From: an uncultured Alphaproteobacteria bacterium
Lineage (GTDB): Bacteria > Pseudomonadota > Alphaproteobacteria > Rhodobacterales > Rhodobacteraceae
NCBI GenBank assembly: GCA_902537215.1
Contig: CACBAM010000009.1
Location: 1-64,000, forward strand
Direction of reading: 5' to 3'
DNA length: 64,000 nucleotides
Shown: piece by piece, positions 37,522-47,724 of the stretch
How positions within the stretch are numbered: position 1 is the stretch's first letter
Layout of the letters: every line of letters starts with the position of its first letter
Position numbers and translations under genes: made by a program
The notes under the pieces: model-generated
What the model was told of the DNA's origin: nothing
Databases searched by the model: none
The model's input: the letters and a program-made list of their open reading frames with translations, nothing else

Positions 37522-38688
37522 TTAAAGATGTTTGGTCAAAAGACCTATAAGATCTGTTTTTTCCCAGGAAAAACCACCATCAATTTCTGGTGTTCTTCCA
37601 AAATGTCCATACGCTGCGGTTTTTTCGTAAATAGGTCTTCTTAAACCTAGTTTTTCAATTATACCCTTTGGAGACAAATCTACTATTTTTGGCAATATTT
37701 CCTCTAATTTTTTTTCATATTTAGTTGCCGTCCCATAAGTATCTATATAAATTGATAATGGCTCTGGAACCCCGATCGCATAAGAAAGTTGAATAAGACA
37801 CTTCGGTGCCAGTCCAGCAGCAACTATATTTTTAGCTAGATATCTCGAAATATAAGCTGCCGATCTATCCACTTTGGTTGGATCTTTGCCGGAGAATGCT
37901 CCTCCTCCATGAGGTGCTGCCCCTCCATAAGTGTCGACAATTATCTTTCTGCCCGTCAAGCCTGCATCACCATCTGGCCCTCCAATTACAAACTTTCCAG
38001 TTGGATTTATGTGCCAAATGGTGTCCTTAGAAATCCATTTATCCGGGATTACCTCCAAAATATATGGCTCCACTATTTCTTTAACATCTTGCGAAGAAAG
38101 CGATGGGTCAAGGTGCTGAGTAGATAAAACTATTGACTCAACGCTAACCGGGCTACCATTTTCATACTTCACTGTAAGTTGGGATTTGGAGTCTGGTCCC
38201 AAACTAGTGGCCATCTTATTATGCCTAGCGTCCGCCAGAGATTTTAAAATTAAATGGGAGTATTGAATTGGAGCAGGCATTAATTCCTCCGTTTCATTGA
38301 CTGCATACCCAAACATTATACCCTGGTCACCAGCTCCATCTTTATCAACTCCTTGAGAGATATCACTAGATTGTTGGTGTATAAAATTTGATACATTTAA
38401 GTTATTCCAGTGAAATCCTTCCTGCTCATACCCAATCTCCTTTACCACATTAACGACAAGCGGCTTTATCTCAGAAGCAAGAGACTGAGAATGAGAATCA
38501 AACTGAAAACCCACTTCACCTCCAACTACAACGGTGTTAGTTGTTGCAAAAGTTTCACATGCTACTCTGGCGAAGGTATCCTTTTTTAAACAGAAGTCTA
38601 AAACTGCATCAGAAATTCTGTCACATATTTTATCGGGATGCCCCTCTGAAACTGACTCAGAAGTGAACATGTAATCTTTTCTAGCCAC
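37522..38688 (-). CDS. metK: S-adenosylmethionine synthetase
   Basis: A 388-residue enzyme forming SAM from methionine and ATP. Signatures: [24 protein letters not shown] at the start, [16 protein letters not shown] (the G-A-G-D-Q-G motif), [47 protein letters not shown], and the C-terminal YGHFGR. No SAM riboswitch is possible upstream: only 1 base separates it from lnt on the same strand. SAM from this enzyme would supply the several methyltransferases in the window. Confidence 0.97.
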   Translation of the reverse strand: MARKDYMFTSESVSEGHPDKICDRISDAVLDFCLKKDTFARVACETFATTNTVVVGGEVGFQFDSHSQSLASEIKPLVVNVVKEIGYEQEGFHWNNLNVSNFIHQQSSDISQGVDKDGAGDQGIMFGYAVNETEELMPAPIQYSHLILKSLADARHNKMATSLGPDSKSQLTVKYENGSPVSVESIVLSTQHLDPSLSSQDVKEIVEPYILEVIPDKWISKDTIWHINPTGKFVIGGPDGDAGLTGRKIIVDTYGGAAPHGGGAFSGKDPTKVDRSAAYISRYLAKNIVAAGLAPKCLIQLSYAIGVPEPLSIYIDTYGTATKYEKKLEEILPKIVDLSPKGIIEKLGLRRPIYEKTAAYGHFGRTPEIDGGFSWEKTDLIGLLTKHL

Positions 38689-38689
38689 T

Positions 38690-40219
38690 TTATCCTCCCT
38701 TTTTTCTATTTTTCAATATTGAATAATATAAAATAGGCAGTAATAAAAGCACTAAATGGAAATATGATGAGATGTTTTTCCCAATAATTGTGTAAAATGT
38801 ACTTTGTCTTTTGATGTTTAAACCAAGCTCAACATCTAAAAACTCTCTTTTATTTAATGAGATATGTTTTTCGACTTTTCCATTATTCGAAATCTTAGCA
38901 GAAATGCCATTATTTGCAACTCTTATGAGGGGGATATTATTTTCCAAAGCTCTCATTCTTGCAATTTTTAGGTGTTGTTGTGGACCGCCCCCATTCCCAA
39001 ACCAAGCATCATTTGTTATGTTTAATATCCACTGGGCCTCTTTAACTACCCCTAAAATTTCATTTGAAAATAGTGCTTCATAACAAATAAGTGGGAGAAA
39101 TATTGGGAACCCTGAGTTCTTTATTAACTTCAAGCCCGTGCCGCTACTAAAGCCATCAACTGAACGATAGCTGTTATTAAAAATATTTAAGTATTTCAGG
39201 AATCCTCCTAGAGGCAGATATTCTCCAAACGGAACCAAAAATGTTTTGTCATAAATGCTTTGAATTTTTCCTTCCCTATCAATCAAGAAAATTGCATTAA
39301 ATAGTTTTTTAGTGTCTCTGTTGAAACGTAAAGCTCCAAATATCAATGGAGATTTCACCTGTTCAGCTATAACTTTAAGTTTTTCTGGATTTTCTTCTGG
39401 AAGCCAGTAAACAGCAGTTTCCGGCCATACAATTAGATCAGGTTTGGGACTTGCTTTGCTCAAGTCAATTAATATTTCCATATGATTTAATTCATTCTCC
39501 TTTTTCCACTTATCTCTCTGTTTGATATTTGGTTGGACCAACCTTACAGTTAAATATTCATTAGCTTCTTCGAAGCCACTATCTAAAGATTTATTCTGTA
39601 AGCCCAAAAGCGCTACAAAGAGAAAAATAGCTTTGAACGTACTAGTCACTGGTGAAGAGTAGAATAAGTTGAAGCCTGTAATAATGATTATCGAATTAAA
39701 AATATAAGGCCCAAGCCAGGTTACAAATACAGATACTGGAGTATCTAACCAAGCGTAAGATAGTATTGCCCAAGGGAACCCTGAAAACAGATAACATCGG
39801 AATAACTCAGCTATTGCAAAAACGATTGACAAACAAAATACTTTTTTACGGTTTTGCTGTTCATCCCTCATGAAATAGCTGGAAATATAAAATGCAAGAG
39901 CCCAAAAAAGGGAAAGTAATGAGACAAAAAGAGTATAAGCAAAGGGCACCAGCCAAATATTCTTTTGAGGGTCAACCAAGAAGGGGTTAATTATCCAAAT
40001 GAACGTTAAACCGAAATAACCGAGACCGAAAGCAAACCCACTTAATAAATACTTTTTTGGCGTTTTTAAGAATCTTATCACTAAAAATGAAGCTAAAGGT
40101 AAGACCAAAAATGTGCAATAGGGTAAGTTAAATGGTTCTTGTGTGAAGGCTAATGCTAAGCCTAATAAAAAAAATCCTAAAAAAACAGACTTTGAAAGTG
40201 TAGTTATCCTAGATATCAC
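38690..40219 (-). CDS. lnt: Apolipoprotein N-acyltransferase
   Basis: A 509-residue inner-membrane enzyme that adds the third acyl chain to lipoproteins. Several membrane helices fill the first 220 residues and one closes the C-terminus. The nitrilase-fold domain between them has the catalytic triad: E in [13 protein letters not shown] in the [14 protein letters not shown] loop and C in [13 protein letters not shown]. The start is GTG, 3 bases after the CorC-like gene stop. The window also encodes a lipoprotein (57143-57487) that would be one of its substrates. Confidence 0.93.
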   Translation of the reverse strand: MISRITTLSKSVFLGFFLLGLALAFTQEPFNLPYCTFLVLPLASFLVIRFLKTPKKYLLSGFAFGLGYFGLTFIWIINPFLVDPQKNIWLVPFAYTLFVSLLSLFWALAFYISSYFMRDEQQNRKKVFCLSIVFAIAELFRCYLFSGFPWAILSYAWLDTPVSVFVTWLGPYIFNSIIIITGFNLFYSSPVTSTFKAIFLFVALLGLQNKSLDSGFEEANEYLTVRLVQPNIKQRDKWKKENELNHMEILIDLSKASPKPDLIVWPETAVYWLPEENPEKLKVIAEQVKSPLIFGALRFNRDTKKLFNAIFLIDREGKIQSIYDKTFLVPFGEYLPLGGFLKYLNIFNNSYRSVDGFSSGTGLKLIKNSGFPIFLPLICYEALFSNEILGVVKEAQWILNITNDAWFGNGGGPQQHLKIARMRALENNIPLIRVANNGISAKISNNGKVEKHISLNKREFLDVELGLNIKRQSTFYTIIGKNISSYFHLVLLLLPILYYSILKNRKKGG

Positions 40220-40222
40220 AGA

Positions 40223-41032
40223 TCAACTTCTTAAATTTAGCCTCAATCTTTTTATACTTCGAGGGTCTGCTTCTAATACTGAGAATTCATTCCCTGAGGA
40301 ATCCGTTACTACTTCACCTCGAGAAGGTATTCGATTGGTGATATTAAATACCAAGCCTCCAATGGTATCATATTCTTCTCCATTCCTTCTTTTTGTTAAG
40401 TCAACACCAGCCTGTAATTTAAAATCTTCTAAGTTTAGCCTAGCATTAACTATGAAAACGTTTTCTTTTTCTCTGCTCCACAAAAGATCTTCTTTAAGCT
40501 CATGTTCATCATTGATCTCGCCAACTATCTGCTCTAACAGATCTTCAATTGTTAACAGCCCCTCGACCCCTCCATATTCATCAATAACCAGTGACATATG
40601 AATTCGCTCAGCTTGCATTTTTTGTAATAGAGTTCCCAATGTCATAGAGGGAGGAACATATATTAAAGGTCTAATTAAATCTTTAATATTAAATTTTTTC
40701 TGCTTACCAAACCCATTTCTGAGAGCCAGATCTTTTAAATGCACAAAACCAATTGGATTATCCAGGGTGCTTTTAAATATAGGCACCCTGGTTAAGTTTG
40801 ATTCTCTAAATATTTTTATGAGTTCCGACAAGGTGATCTTGTCAGGTGCGGCCACAATATCTGCCTTTGGTATAGCGACATCATCAACTCTTTGATTATG
40901 TAGATTAAAAGATCTTTCTTTCTGTACAATGTGTTTGTTCGATGGCTCTATTGTTTTCTTCTCATCCAAATCTATCGGCCTTTTTTTAAGAGACAATGCG
41001 CCTAAAAATTTTCTCACGAATAACTTAAACAT
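40223..41032 (-). CDS. CorC/HlyC-type CBS-domain protein
   Basis: A 269-residue soluble protein with a CBS pair (VAIPKADIVAAPDKITLSELI... and LIYVPPSMTLGTLLQKM blocks) and a C-terminal CorC_HlyC transporter-associated domain (VDEYGGVEGLLTIEDLLEQIVGEINDE, then RLNLEDFK and YDTIGGLVFN). It lacks the DUF21 membrane part, so it resembles E. coli YbeX/CorC, implicated in Mg2+/Co2+ efflux and ribosome quality. It lies between ybeY and lnt in the conserved order. Confidence 0.88.
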   Translation of the reverse strand: MFKLFVRKFLGALSLKKRPIDLDEKKTIEPSNKHIVQKERSFNLHNQRVDDVAIPKADIVAAPDKITLSELIKIFRESNLTRVPIFKSTLDNPIGFVHLKDLALRNGFGKQKKFNIKDLIRPLIYVPPSMTLGTLLQKMQAERIHMSLVIDEYGGVEGLLTIEDLLEQIVGEINDEHELKEDLLWSREKENVFIVNARLNLEDFKLQAGVDLTKRRNGEEYDTIGGLVFNITNRIPSRGEVVTDSSGNEFSVLEADPRSIKRLRLNLRS

Positions 41033-41048
41033 GAACTTTAAACTCTAT

Positions 41049-41552
41049 CTAGATGTTATATAACTTTGGTCTGTTTGTCAGGACAGAATTTAAAACTCTG
41101 GTTTCCATTAACTGCATTCTCTTAGTCCTCACAGATACATCATGCTCATAACCCAATAAATGAAGTATTGCATGAGCTAACAATTTACAGCAATGTTTGT
41201 TGAATTGAATGTTCTGGACTGATGCTTCTTTCAAACATCTTTCATAAGATATTGCTATATCTCCTAAAAACAAATATTTATTTTTATTGAAATACTGATA
41301 GTTTTTATCAAAAATAAAAAAACAATGGATAGCTGGCCACGCTAAAACGTTTGTCGCTTTATTTTTTTTTCTGTATTGCCTATTTAGCTCTTTAATCTTA
41401 GCGTCGCTACAAGCTAAAATAGACAGAGAAAAATCGTTTAATTTAATCTGATGAATCTGAACAACTTTAGATACTAATAACCTCACATATCTGGTTAAGT
41501 CAAACCGTTTCCATCTTGGATCATTATAATTTACTGATACTCTAACCGTCAT
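41049..41552 (-). CDS. ybeY: Endoribonuclease YbeY
   Basis: A 167-residue zinc-dependent RNase acting in 16S rRNA maturation. The metal motif is HAILHLLGYEHD (H-x-x-x-H-x-x-G-y-x-H). Also present are DAKIKELNRQYRKKNKATNVLAWP and LGDIAISYERC, both conserved in the family. The usual T-D-V-L-S-F motif is changed to TNVLAWP, a modest deviation. It follows phoH by 31 bases. Confidence 0.9.
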   Translation of the reverse strand: MTVRVSVNYNDPRWKRFDLTRYVRLLVSKVVQIHQIKLNDFSLSILACSDAKIKELNRQYRKKNKATNVLAWPAIHCFFIFDKNYQYFNKNKYLFLGDIAISYERCLKEASVQNIQFNKHCCKLLAHAILHLLGYEHDVSVRTKRMQLMETRVLNSVLTNRPKLYNI

Positions 41553-41583
41553 TTTTTTTATTTTTTTAAGTTTACGCTTTGTA

Positions 41584-42567
41584 TTAACTTTTTTCGTAAG
41601 CTCTAGCTATTTTTCTCACTAAAGAATGTCTTACGATATCAAAATCATTGAATTTAATAAAATCAATTTCTTTCATTTTAGACAAAACTTCTGATGCATC
41701 AACCAATCCACTTTTGAATCCTTTGGGCAAATCAATTTGAGTTATATCACCTGTGACAACCATTCTTGAACCTATTCCAAGTCTAGTTAAAAACATTTTC
41801 ATCTGTGAAGGTGATGCATTTTGGCCCTCATCTAAAACAATAAACGAATCTTTTAGCGTTCTGCCTCTCATAAAAGCTAACGGAGCTATTTCTATCGAGC
41901 CCCTCTCATACATTTTTGATACAACTTTACCAGGTAAAAAGTCATTCAGTGCATCGTAAAGAGGTTGCATGTAGGGATCTACCTTTTCTTTCATGTCGCC
42001 AGGCAAAAAACCTAATCTTTCTCCTGCCTCGACAGCTGGTCTAGTTAAAACAATTTTTTCAACCAAACCTTGAGAAAACAAAGAAACTCCAACAGCAATA
42101 GCTAGATATGTTTTTCCCGTGCCAGCTGGGCCAATCCCAAAGACCAGCTCCTTACTTAGAATTGAGTTAATAAAAGCATTTTGATTTCTTGATTTTGCCT
42201 GTACTAATTTTTTTTGAGTTTTAATCTCTAGGTAGTTTGTTTTTATATTCACTACTTCATCACTTACATCTTTGCTTTTAATTTTTTTGACTTTTTCGTC
42301 TTCGATTTGTTGAAAATAAACGTCCAACTCACGTTCATCTAAAGTTTTTCCATGCTCAAGATCTGAGTATAAGTCACTTATTAACTTTCTTGTAACATCA
42401 CAATCTTCCTTAGTGCCGTGGATTGACAAGGCATTTCCTCGACGCACTATCTGCACCCCAGCCCAGCTTTCAATCTTAGAAAGATTTATATCTAGTTGGC
42501 CACAGAGTTCTATCAGTAACTTGTTAGAACTGAAACGGAGAGTATTTGAGCTTTCTATGAAACCCAT
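41584..42567 (-). CDS. phoH: PhoH family ATPase
   Basis: A 327-residue protein with an N-terminal KH-like part (about 20-75) and a PhoH ATPase domain. The P-loop is GIGPAGTGKTYLAIAVGVSL; LTRPAVEAGERLGFLPGDMKEKVDPYMQPLYDAL, SFIVLDEGQNASPSQMKMFLTRLG and TGDITQIDLPKGFKSGL are the diagnostic blocks. It is thought to act in RNA metabolism together with YbeY, its downstream neighbour. 72 bases separate it from miaB. Confidence 0.93.
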   Translation of the reverse strand: MGFIESSNTLRFSSNKLLIELCGQLDINLSKIESWAGVQIVRRGNALSIHGTKEDCDVTRKLISDLYSDLEHGKTLDERELDVYFQQIEDEKVKKIKSKDVSDEVVNIKTNYLEIKTQKKLVQAKSRNQNAFINSILSKELVFGIGPAGTGKTYLAIAVGVSLFSQGLVEKIVLTRPAVEAGERLGFLPGDMKEKVDPYMQPLYDALNDFLPGKVVSKMYERGSIEIAPLAFMRGRTLKDSFIVLDEGQNASPSQMKMFLTRLGIGSRMVVTGDITQIDLPKGFKSGLVDASEVLSKMKEIDFIKFNDFDIVRHSLVRKIARAYEKS

Positions 42568-42639
42568 GCTATTTATATAATGACCTCATTCCTTTAATAT
42601 TATTATCATAAGAAAATTATTCAATATTACGGTAGCAAT

Positions 42640-43947
42640 TTATTTTAAGACACCCTTTAAGGAATGTGACATAACTGAATTAATTTTAACCATTTGTATC
42701 TCTCCTACTATGTTCTCTTTACTCACCACAGTAACTGGTGAAAACTGCTCAGTTCTACCAATATACTCATCAATTCCCCTACCAACTTTCTCAAACAACA
42801 CTTTATGTATTCTGTTTTTCTGTTCGTTGAGAAAGCTTGTTTGCTGCTTATTTAATAAGTCTTGTAAAACATGCAATCTTGTCTTTTTCAAGTTCTCATC
42901 CAGCTCTTCTTTTCTCGAGGCTGGTGTTCCAGGTCGCGACGAATAGTTGAAGCTGTAAGCCTGTGCGAACTGAACTTGTTTACATAAATCAATGGTTTCC
43001 TGAAAATCTTTATCAGTTTCTCCTGGATATCCCACTATGAAATCACTCGAAAAACAAATATCTTTTCTTACCAATCTTAGTTTGTTAACTATTCCTTTAT
43101 ATTCCTCAACCACATGACCTCTATTCATTGACTTCAGAATTCTATTACTTCCTGATTGAACTGGAAGATGTAAAAAAGGCATTAATTTAGGGATTGCGCC
43201 AAAGGCATTTATCAATTCGTCGGTCATATCCCTCGGGTGAGAAGTCATGAATCGAATTCTCTTGATCTCATCTATTTCTGCTATCGAATAAATCAATGAT
43301 GAAAAACTTATGCCCTCAAAAATATATGAATTAACATTTTGTCCTAGAAGAATTACTTCTTTCACACCTTTTTTTGCACTTTCTTTTATCTCGCTTAAAA
43401 TATCGTTGTGACTTCTAGATACCTCTTTTCCCCTTGTGTAGGGAACGACACAAAACGTACAGAATTTGTCGCAGCCTTCTTGAATTGTTATAAAAGCTGA
43501 TGGTTTAGGTACCCCTGTCAAGGAAGCTATACTGTTAAATTTGTCTGAGGCTTCGAAGTTCGTTTCAATTATATTCCTCTTTCCATCTTTCAACTTAGAG
43601 ATGATCTCAGGAAATTTATGATATGATTGAGGACCGACAATAAAGTCTACCGCTGGCTGCCTATCAAATATTTCCAAAGTTTCTGCTTGTGCCACGCATC
43701 CTGCAACACCGATTTTTAAATCAGTGTTCTGGTCCTTGAGTTTTTTTATTCTACCCAGCTCCGAATAGACTTTCTCAGCAGCTTTCTCCCTAATGTTGCA
43801 AGTATTAAGCAACACCATATCAGCTTCTTGAATGTCCTCTGTTTGTTCATAGTGATTTTTTTCAAGATCTAAAACCACCTTTTCGCTGTCATATTGATTC
43901 ATTTGACAGCCATATGTTTTTATAAAAACTTTCTTTTTGTTAGACAT
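42640..43947 (-). CDS. miaB: tRNA-2-methylthio-N6-isopentenyladenosine synthase
   Basis: A 435-residue radical-SAM methylthiotransferase acting on A37 of tRNA. The N-terminal UPF0004 domain provides three cysteines (TYGCQMNQYDS, NTCNIREKA, VAGCVAQAE); the radical-SAM cluster motif is CDKFCTFCVVPYTRG; a C-terminal TRAM domain follows (residues about 370-435). MQQLPVQSG-like FLHLPVQSGSNRILKSMNRGH is present. It is the first gene of the miaB-phoH-ybeY-corC-lnt-metK-trmB string and is divergent from the DMGDH-like gene. Confidence 0.95.
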   Translation of the reverse strand: MSNKKKVFIKTYGCQMNQYDSEKVVLDLEKNHYEQTEDIQEADMVLLNTCNIREKAAEKVYSELGRIKKLKDQNTDLKIGVAGCVAQAETLEIFDRQPAVDFIVGPQSYHKFPEIISKLKDGKRNIIETNFEASDKFNSIASLTGVPKPSAFITIQEGCDKFCTFCVVPYTRGKEVSRSHNDILSEIKESAKKGVKEVILLGQNVNSYIFEGISFSSLIYSIAEIDEIKRIRFMTSHPRDMTDELINAFGAIPKLMPFLHLPVQSGSNRILKSMNRGHVVEEYKGIVNKLRLVRKDICFSSDFIVGYPGETDKDFQETIDLCKQVQFAQAYSFNYSSRPGTPASRKEELDENLKKTRLHVLQDLLNKQQTSFLNEQKNRIHKVLFEKVGRGIDEYIGRTEQFSPVTVVSKENIVGEIQMVKINSVMSHSLKGVLK

Positions 43948-44036
43948 ATATAATACCTAGTCTAAAATATTATGAGAATACTAAATACGCTTTCTTATAC
44001 CTTTTTTTGATAAAAGGAAAGAATTTTGGGGGGAAC

Positions 44037-46529
44037 ATGAAGACTAATTATCAGGCTGTTGTCGTTGGTGGTGGTGTTGTAGGAGTGAGTATAGCATACC
44101 ATCTTGCGCTTAAGGGTTTGAAAGACGTCTTACTTTTAGAAAGGGACGAGCTCACCTCAGGTTCAACATGGCATGCAGCCGGTCTTCTTCCACTATTCAA
44201 TATGTCCTACGCAACGTCACACATACATGACTATTCTCTTAAGTTATATCCATCATTAGAGAAACAAACTGGGATGTCTGTTGGGTTCTCACAGGTTGGT
44301 AACCTACGAATGGCTCAAACAAATGAAAGAATGGATGAATATAAACTGTATGCATCAACAGCAGAAACAGTTGGAATTCCATATGAGTGGCTTACACCTC
44401 AAGAAATTAATGAGAGATGGCCTCTTATTAAAACCTCTGATCTTATTGGAGCAATATTTCATCCAACAGATGGTTATATCAATCCAGCAGACGTAACTCA
44501 AGTTATGGCAAAAGCAGCAAGAAGTCTAGGAGTGCAAATTGTAAGAAAAATTGAAGCGAAAAGTTTTAATTATGAAAAAGATATTTGGAAAATATCCTGT
44601 GATTATATGGAAGAAAAAGGAGGAAACCTTGTTCCAAACGGGGAAAAAATATCCTTTGCGAGCGAACATTTAATTACGGCTACAGGAAACCATTCTCAAG
44701 CTACAGCAAAGAAGTTGGGAATAAAAATTCCTGCTATTCCTGTGGAGCATCAATATATCGTTACAGAAAAAGATCCGAAGCTTCAAAAGTATAGAGAACA
44801 AAACGGAGAGCATCCTGTTATTCGAGATGCTGACGCAAAGTGGTATGTAAGAGAGGAACGATCAGGTTGGATATTAGGTCCATATGAAAAAAATGCACCA
44901 GCAAAATTCGAATTCACGGTACCAAAAAATTTTCGATCTGATTTGTTTCCTCTTGATCTAGATAGAATAGAAAAAGAATACATGTCTTTTATCCATAGAA
45001 TTCCATCGAGCGAAAACCTCGGAATAAAAGATGACTACAATGGCCCCATTTGTTACACGCCAGATGGAAATCCATTACTAGGACCAGTTCTAGGGTTAAG
45101 AAATGCTTGGATCGCTGAAGGATTTTCATTTGGTATAACTGCTGCTGGAGGAGCAGGTTACTATTTAGCACAATTGATTATTGATGGAGAAGCAGAGATA
45201 GATATGGGATCTCTTGACCCAAGGCGATACGGGAATTGGATGACCACTCAATACGCAATGAGAAAGAATGAAGAAGCTTATGAACACGTTTTTATCTTGC
45301 ATCACCCTGATGAAGAGAGAGAAGCATGCCGACCTTTAAGAACGGCACCATCTTACAGTAGGTTTAAGGAATTAGGAGCGAAATTCGGTCAGGTTAATGG
45401 GTGGGAACGACCCAACTATTTTGCTAAAAATGACTTCGATGATAAGAAATCTAGAAGCTTCAAGAGGGGTGGATGGTGGGAATATTCTAAAAATGAAGCA
45501 GAAGCAATTCGATCAGGTTTAGGCCTAATTGACTCAACCTCTTTCACAAAACACCTTGTTAATGGAAAAAATGCAAAAAAGTTTCTAGATTGGTTTACTT
45601 GTAATAAGTTACCTAGTGAGGGAAGAATTAATCTTACCTATGCTTTATCTATTTTAGGGACTATTCGGACTGAATATACAATAGTTTGTCTCTCCGAGGA
45701 GAGCTACTATCTGATTTCAGCCGGAGCTTGGACTGAATATGATTCTGATTATTTACACAAGTCCTTGAGTGACAGCAAATTCGATGATGTAAGCATTTAT
45801 AACTGTACCAGCCAATGGGGTGTATTTTCAATCGCTGGACCAAAATCCAGAAATTTTTTAAAAAAATTAGTTGTAAGTGAAGATCCTGATAAAACTCTGT
45901 CAAATAAAGAGTTTCCATGGCTTTCATACAGAGATATTGAAATTGGTATGTGTCCAGTTAGAGCTCTTAGAGTTGCTTATACAGGTGAACTCGGCTGGGA
46001 GCTCCATCATCCAATTGAGATGCAAAATTACTTACTAGATATATTACTAAGTTCAGGGGAGGAGTTTAATTTAAAATTAGTTGGGGCCAGAGCACAAAAT
46101 TGGCTGAGGCAGGAAAAATCCTACAAAGCATTTGGATCAGATCTTGGAAGAGACGCTGGGCCTTTCGAGTCTAATCTTAGTAGATTTGTGGATATTAATA
46201 AAAACTTTTTAGGGAAAGACGCCCTACTAAAAAGGAAAACAGAAGTGTCATGTGTAACTCTACTTATAGATGGTCCAAAGGGTATTGATCCTTGGGGACG
46301 AGAAGCATTATACAATCAAACAGAAGACTCTATACTTGGTAGATTAACCTCGGGAGGGTATTCAGTACATTTTCAAAAAAGTATTGGTATAGGTTATGTT
46401 AAGTCCTCATTTTCTGAAGTGGGTACAAAACTTAGGATAAAAATCGATGATGCGTTTTGGGACGCAGAGATAGTTCGAGATAGTCCATATGATCCGCAAA
46501 ACGAAAGGATTATAGACAGAACTAATTAA
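44037..46529 (+). CDS. Dimethylglycine/sarcosine dehydrogenase-like FAD oxidoreductase
   Basis: An 830-residue protein with a DAO-type FAD domain (VVVGGGVVGVSIAYHLA at the start), an FAO middle domain, and GCV_T plus GCV_T C-terminal domains that bind folate. SGSTWHAAGLLP near residue 45 contains the histidine that carries covalent FAD in dimethylglycine dehydrogenase. Likely role: demethylation of N-methyl glycines or a related methylamine with transfer of the C1 unit to tetrahydrofolate. The exact substrate is not certain. A TTG at 44007 is in frame, but the ATG at 44037 follows GGGGGGAAC, an unusually strong ribosome site. Confidence 0.87.
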   Translation: MKTNYQAVVVGGGVVGVSIAYHLALKGLKDVLLLERDELTSGSTWHAAGLLPLFNMSYATSHIHDYSLKLYPSLEKQTGMSVGFSQVGNLRMAQTNERMDEYKLYASTAETVGIPYEWLTPQEINERWPLIKTSDLIGAIFHPTDGYINPADVTQVMAKAARSLGVQIVRKIEAKSFNYEKDIWKISCDYMEEKGGNLVPNGEKISFASEHLITATGNHSQATAKKLGIKIPAIPVEHQYIVTEKDPKLQKYREQNGEHPVIRDADAKWYVREERSGWILGPYEKNAPAKFEFTVPKNFRSDLFPLDLDRIEKEYMSFIHRIPSSENLGIKDDYNGPICYTPDGNPLLGPVLGLRNAWIAEGFSFGITAAGGAGYYLAQLIIDGEAEIDMGSLDPRRYGNWMTTQYAMRKNEEAYEHVFILHHPDEEREACRPLRTAPSYSRFKELGAKFGQVNGWERPNYFAKNDFDDKKSRSFKRGGWWEYSKNEAEAIRSGLGLIDSTSFTKHLVNGKNAKKFLDWFTCNKLPSEGRINLTYALSILGTIRTEYTIVCLSEESYYLISAGAWTEYDSDYLHKSLSDSKFDDVSIYNCTSQWGVFSIAGPKSRNFLKKLVVSEDPDKTLSNKEFPWLSYRDIEIGMCPVRALRVAYTGELGWELHHPIEMQNYLLDILLSSGEEFNLKLVGARAQNWLRQEKSYKAFGSDLGRDAGPFESNLSRFVDINKNFLGKDALLKRKTEVSCVTLLIDGPKGIDPWGREALYNQTEDSILGRLTSGGYSVHFQKSIGIGYVKSSFSEVGTKLRIKIDDAFWDAEIVRDSPYDPQNERIIDRTN

Positions 46530-46530
46530 A

Positions 46531-47133
46531 TTACAGAAAACGCTTAAATGATTTAAATACTCGTACCACGTGCGTTAGTAGTGTCAGGGTGAAAAAAATA
46601 TAAGCGGCGTGAGCGTATACATTTGGAAAAAAACAAATAAATAAAAAGAAACAGATAGTTTCAAAACCCTCAATCAGTCCAAAAGAGTAAAAAAATCCCT
46701 TATCCGCTTGGTCAATTTTAATATTATATTTTTCTATTATGATAGCTTCGGCAAGAAAGCTTGATCCATTCACATAAAAAGCCGCTAGTAAAAAAGCTGT
46801 CGGCAATGCATTTTCATACGGGGAAAAAACTGCGAAACCCAAAGGGATTAAAGCATAGAATGCAAAGTCGGACGTAATATCAAAAAAAGCACCAAACTTT
46901 CTCGGTGTGCCAAGCCGTGCCAAGCTACCGTCTAAACCATCTAAAAATCGATTAATTAGGATTAATATTAATCCCAAATAAAATAGCCCGAATGATAAGG
47001 CTACGAAGCATAGAAAAGCTAAGGCTAATCCCAATAACGTAACCCAATTTGGATCTACACCCTTTTCATACAAAACATTTGCGATACGGTCTAAGTGGCC
47101 ACTTGTATATCTGTTTAATTCTCTATCAATCAT
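46531..47133 (-). CDS. CDP-alcohol phosphatidyltransferase family protein
   Basis: A 200-residue membrane protein with about five or six hydrophobic segments. The catalytic signature D-G-x2-A-R-x8-G-x3-D-x3-D is complete: DGSLARLGTPRKFGAFFDITSD. It transfers a phospho-group from a CDP-alcohol such as CDP-diacylglycerol; the acceptor cannot be deduced. It ends 1 base after the convergent DMGDH-like gene. Confidence 0.87.
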   Translation of the reverse strand: MIDRELNRYTSGHLDRIANVLYEKGVDPNWVTLLGLALAFLCFVALSFGLFYLGLILILINRFLDGLDGSLARLGTPRKFGAFFDITSDFAFYALIPLGFAVFSPYENALPTAFLLAAFYVNGSSFLAEAIIIEKYNIKIDQADKGFFYSFGLIEGFETICFFLFICFFPNVYAHAAYIFFTLTLLTHVVRVFKSFKRFL

Positions 47134-47339
47134 TTGTAAAACTCTACTCTTTAGTGTGCACGTACTTTATTTTTTAGACTTAACTTACCACCTGCTTCTT
47201 TATATAGAAATTAACAAAAAATTTTTTAAAAAATATCTTTTATTTTTATTAAGATTTGAGGAAATATTTCTTCCTTAGCATAAATTTTTCAAGAAAAGAG
47301 CCTCTAATCGCATTTTTTAGGCTGCTATTAAAAGTTGAT
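47134..47339. other. Intergenic stretch, AT-rich, no gene seen
   Basis: 206 bases between the CDP-alcohol enzyme and the orphan gene at 47340. It is very AT-rich, with runs such as AAAAAATTTTTTAAAAAATA around 47215-47235. I see no tRNA, hairpin with T-run or convincing reading frame. The promoter of the CDP-alcohol gene probably lies here. If the orphan gene at 47340 is not real, the empty stretch would extend to 47724. Confidence 0.6.
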
Positions 47340-47705
47340 TTAACTAGTCTCGTAAAGCGTATTAACTTCCGTTAAAATCTCCTCATTCCAAATCTTTGTG
47401 TCTAGACCGAATTCAAGACAACTCATTATATATTGAAGGCACTCACTGTGTCTTTCCTCTCTGGTTTTAAATACTACAGAGCTATCTAAATTACAGGAAA
47501 TTTGAACTGTACAGCCGTTAAAAATTATAGTTTGGCCGTCTAAACGAATAAAGTCATTCCAAGTCTTTTCATTTTCTTTGAATAATTTTTTCACATCTCT
47601 CAAAGTGATTTTTTTTGAAATAGATTTATATGATTCGTACATACTCATAGGTAAAAATAGAACAAAAAGTGAACATTTGTAAATGTTTTTTTGATTATCT
47701 TTCAT
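47340..47705 (-). CDS. Hypothetical protein, unrecognised
   Basis: A frame of up to 121 codons. I do not recognise the family. Its middle and C-terminal parts look like a small soluble globular protein with a helix (TLRDVKKLFKENEKTWNDF), two strands (QTIIFNGCTVQISC) and an acidic C-terminal helix, with three cysteines. Two ATGs at codons 20 and 22 (47648, 47642) could be the true start and would remove an unlikely hydrophobic N-terminus. No Shine-Dalgarno match is clear. The call rests on length and composition only. Confidence 0.45.
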   Translation of the reverse strand: MKDNQKNIYKCSLFVLFLPMSMYESYKSISKKITLRDVKKLFKENEKTWNDFIRLDGQTIIFNGCTVQISCNLDSSVVFKTREERHSECLQYIMSCLEFGLDTKIWNEEILTEVNTLYETS

Positions 47706-47724
47706 TACGGCTATTTATTAATAC

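Noticed and set aside
38689-38700. SAM riboswitch for metK
   Set aside because: metK lies 1 base from lnt's end region and follows within the operon string; there is no leader to hold a riboswitch.
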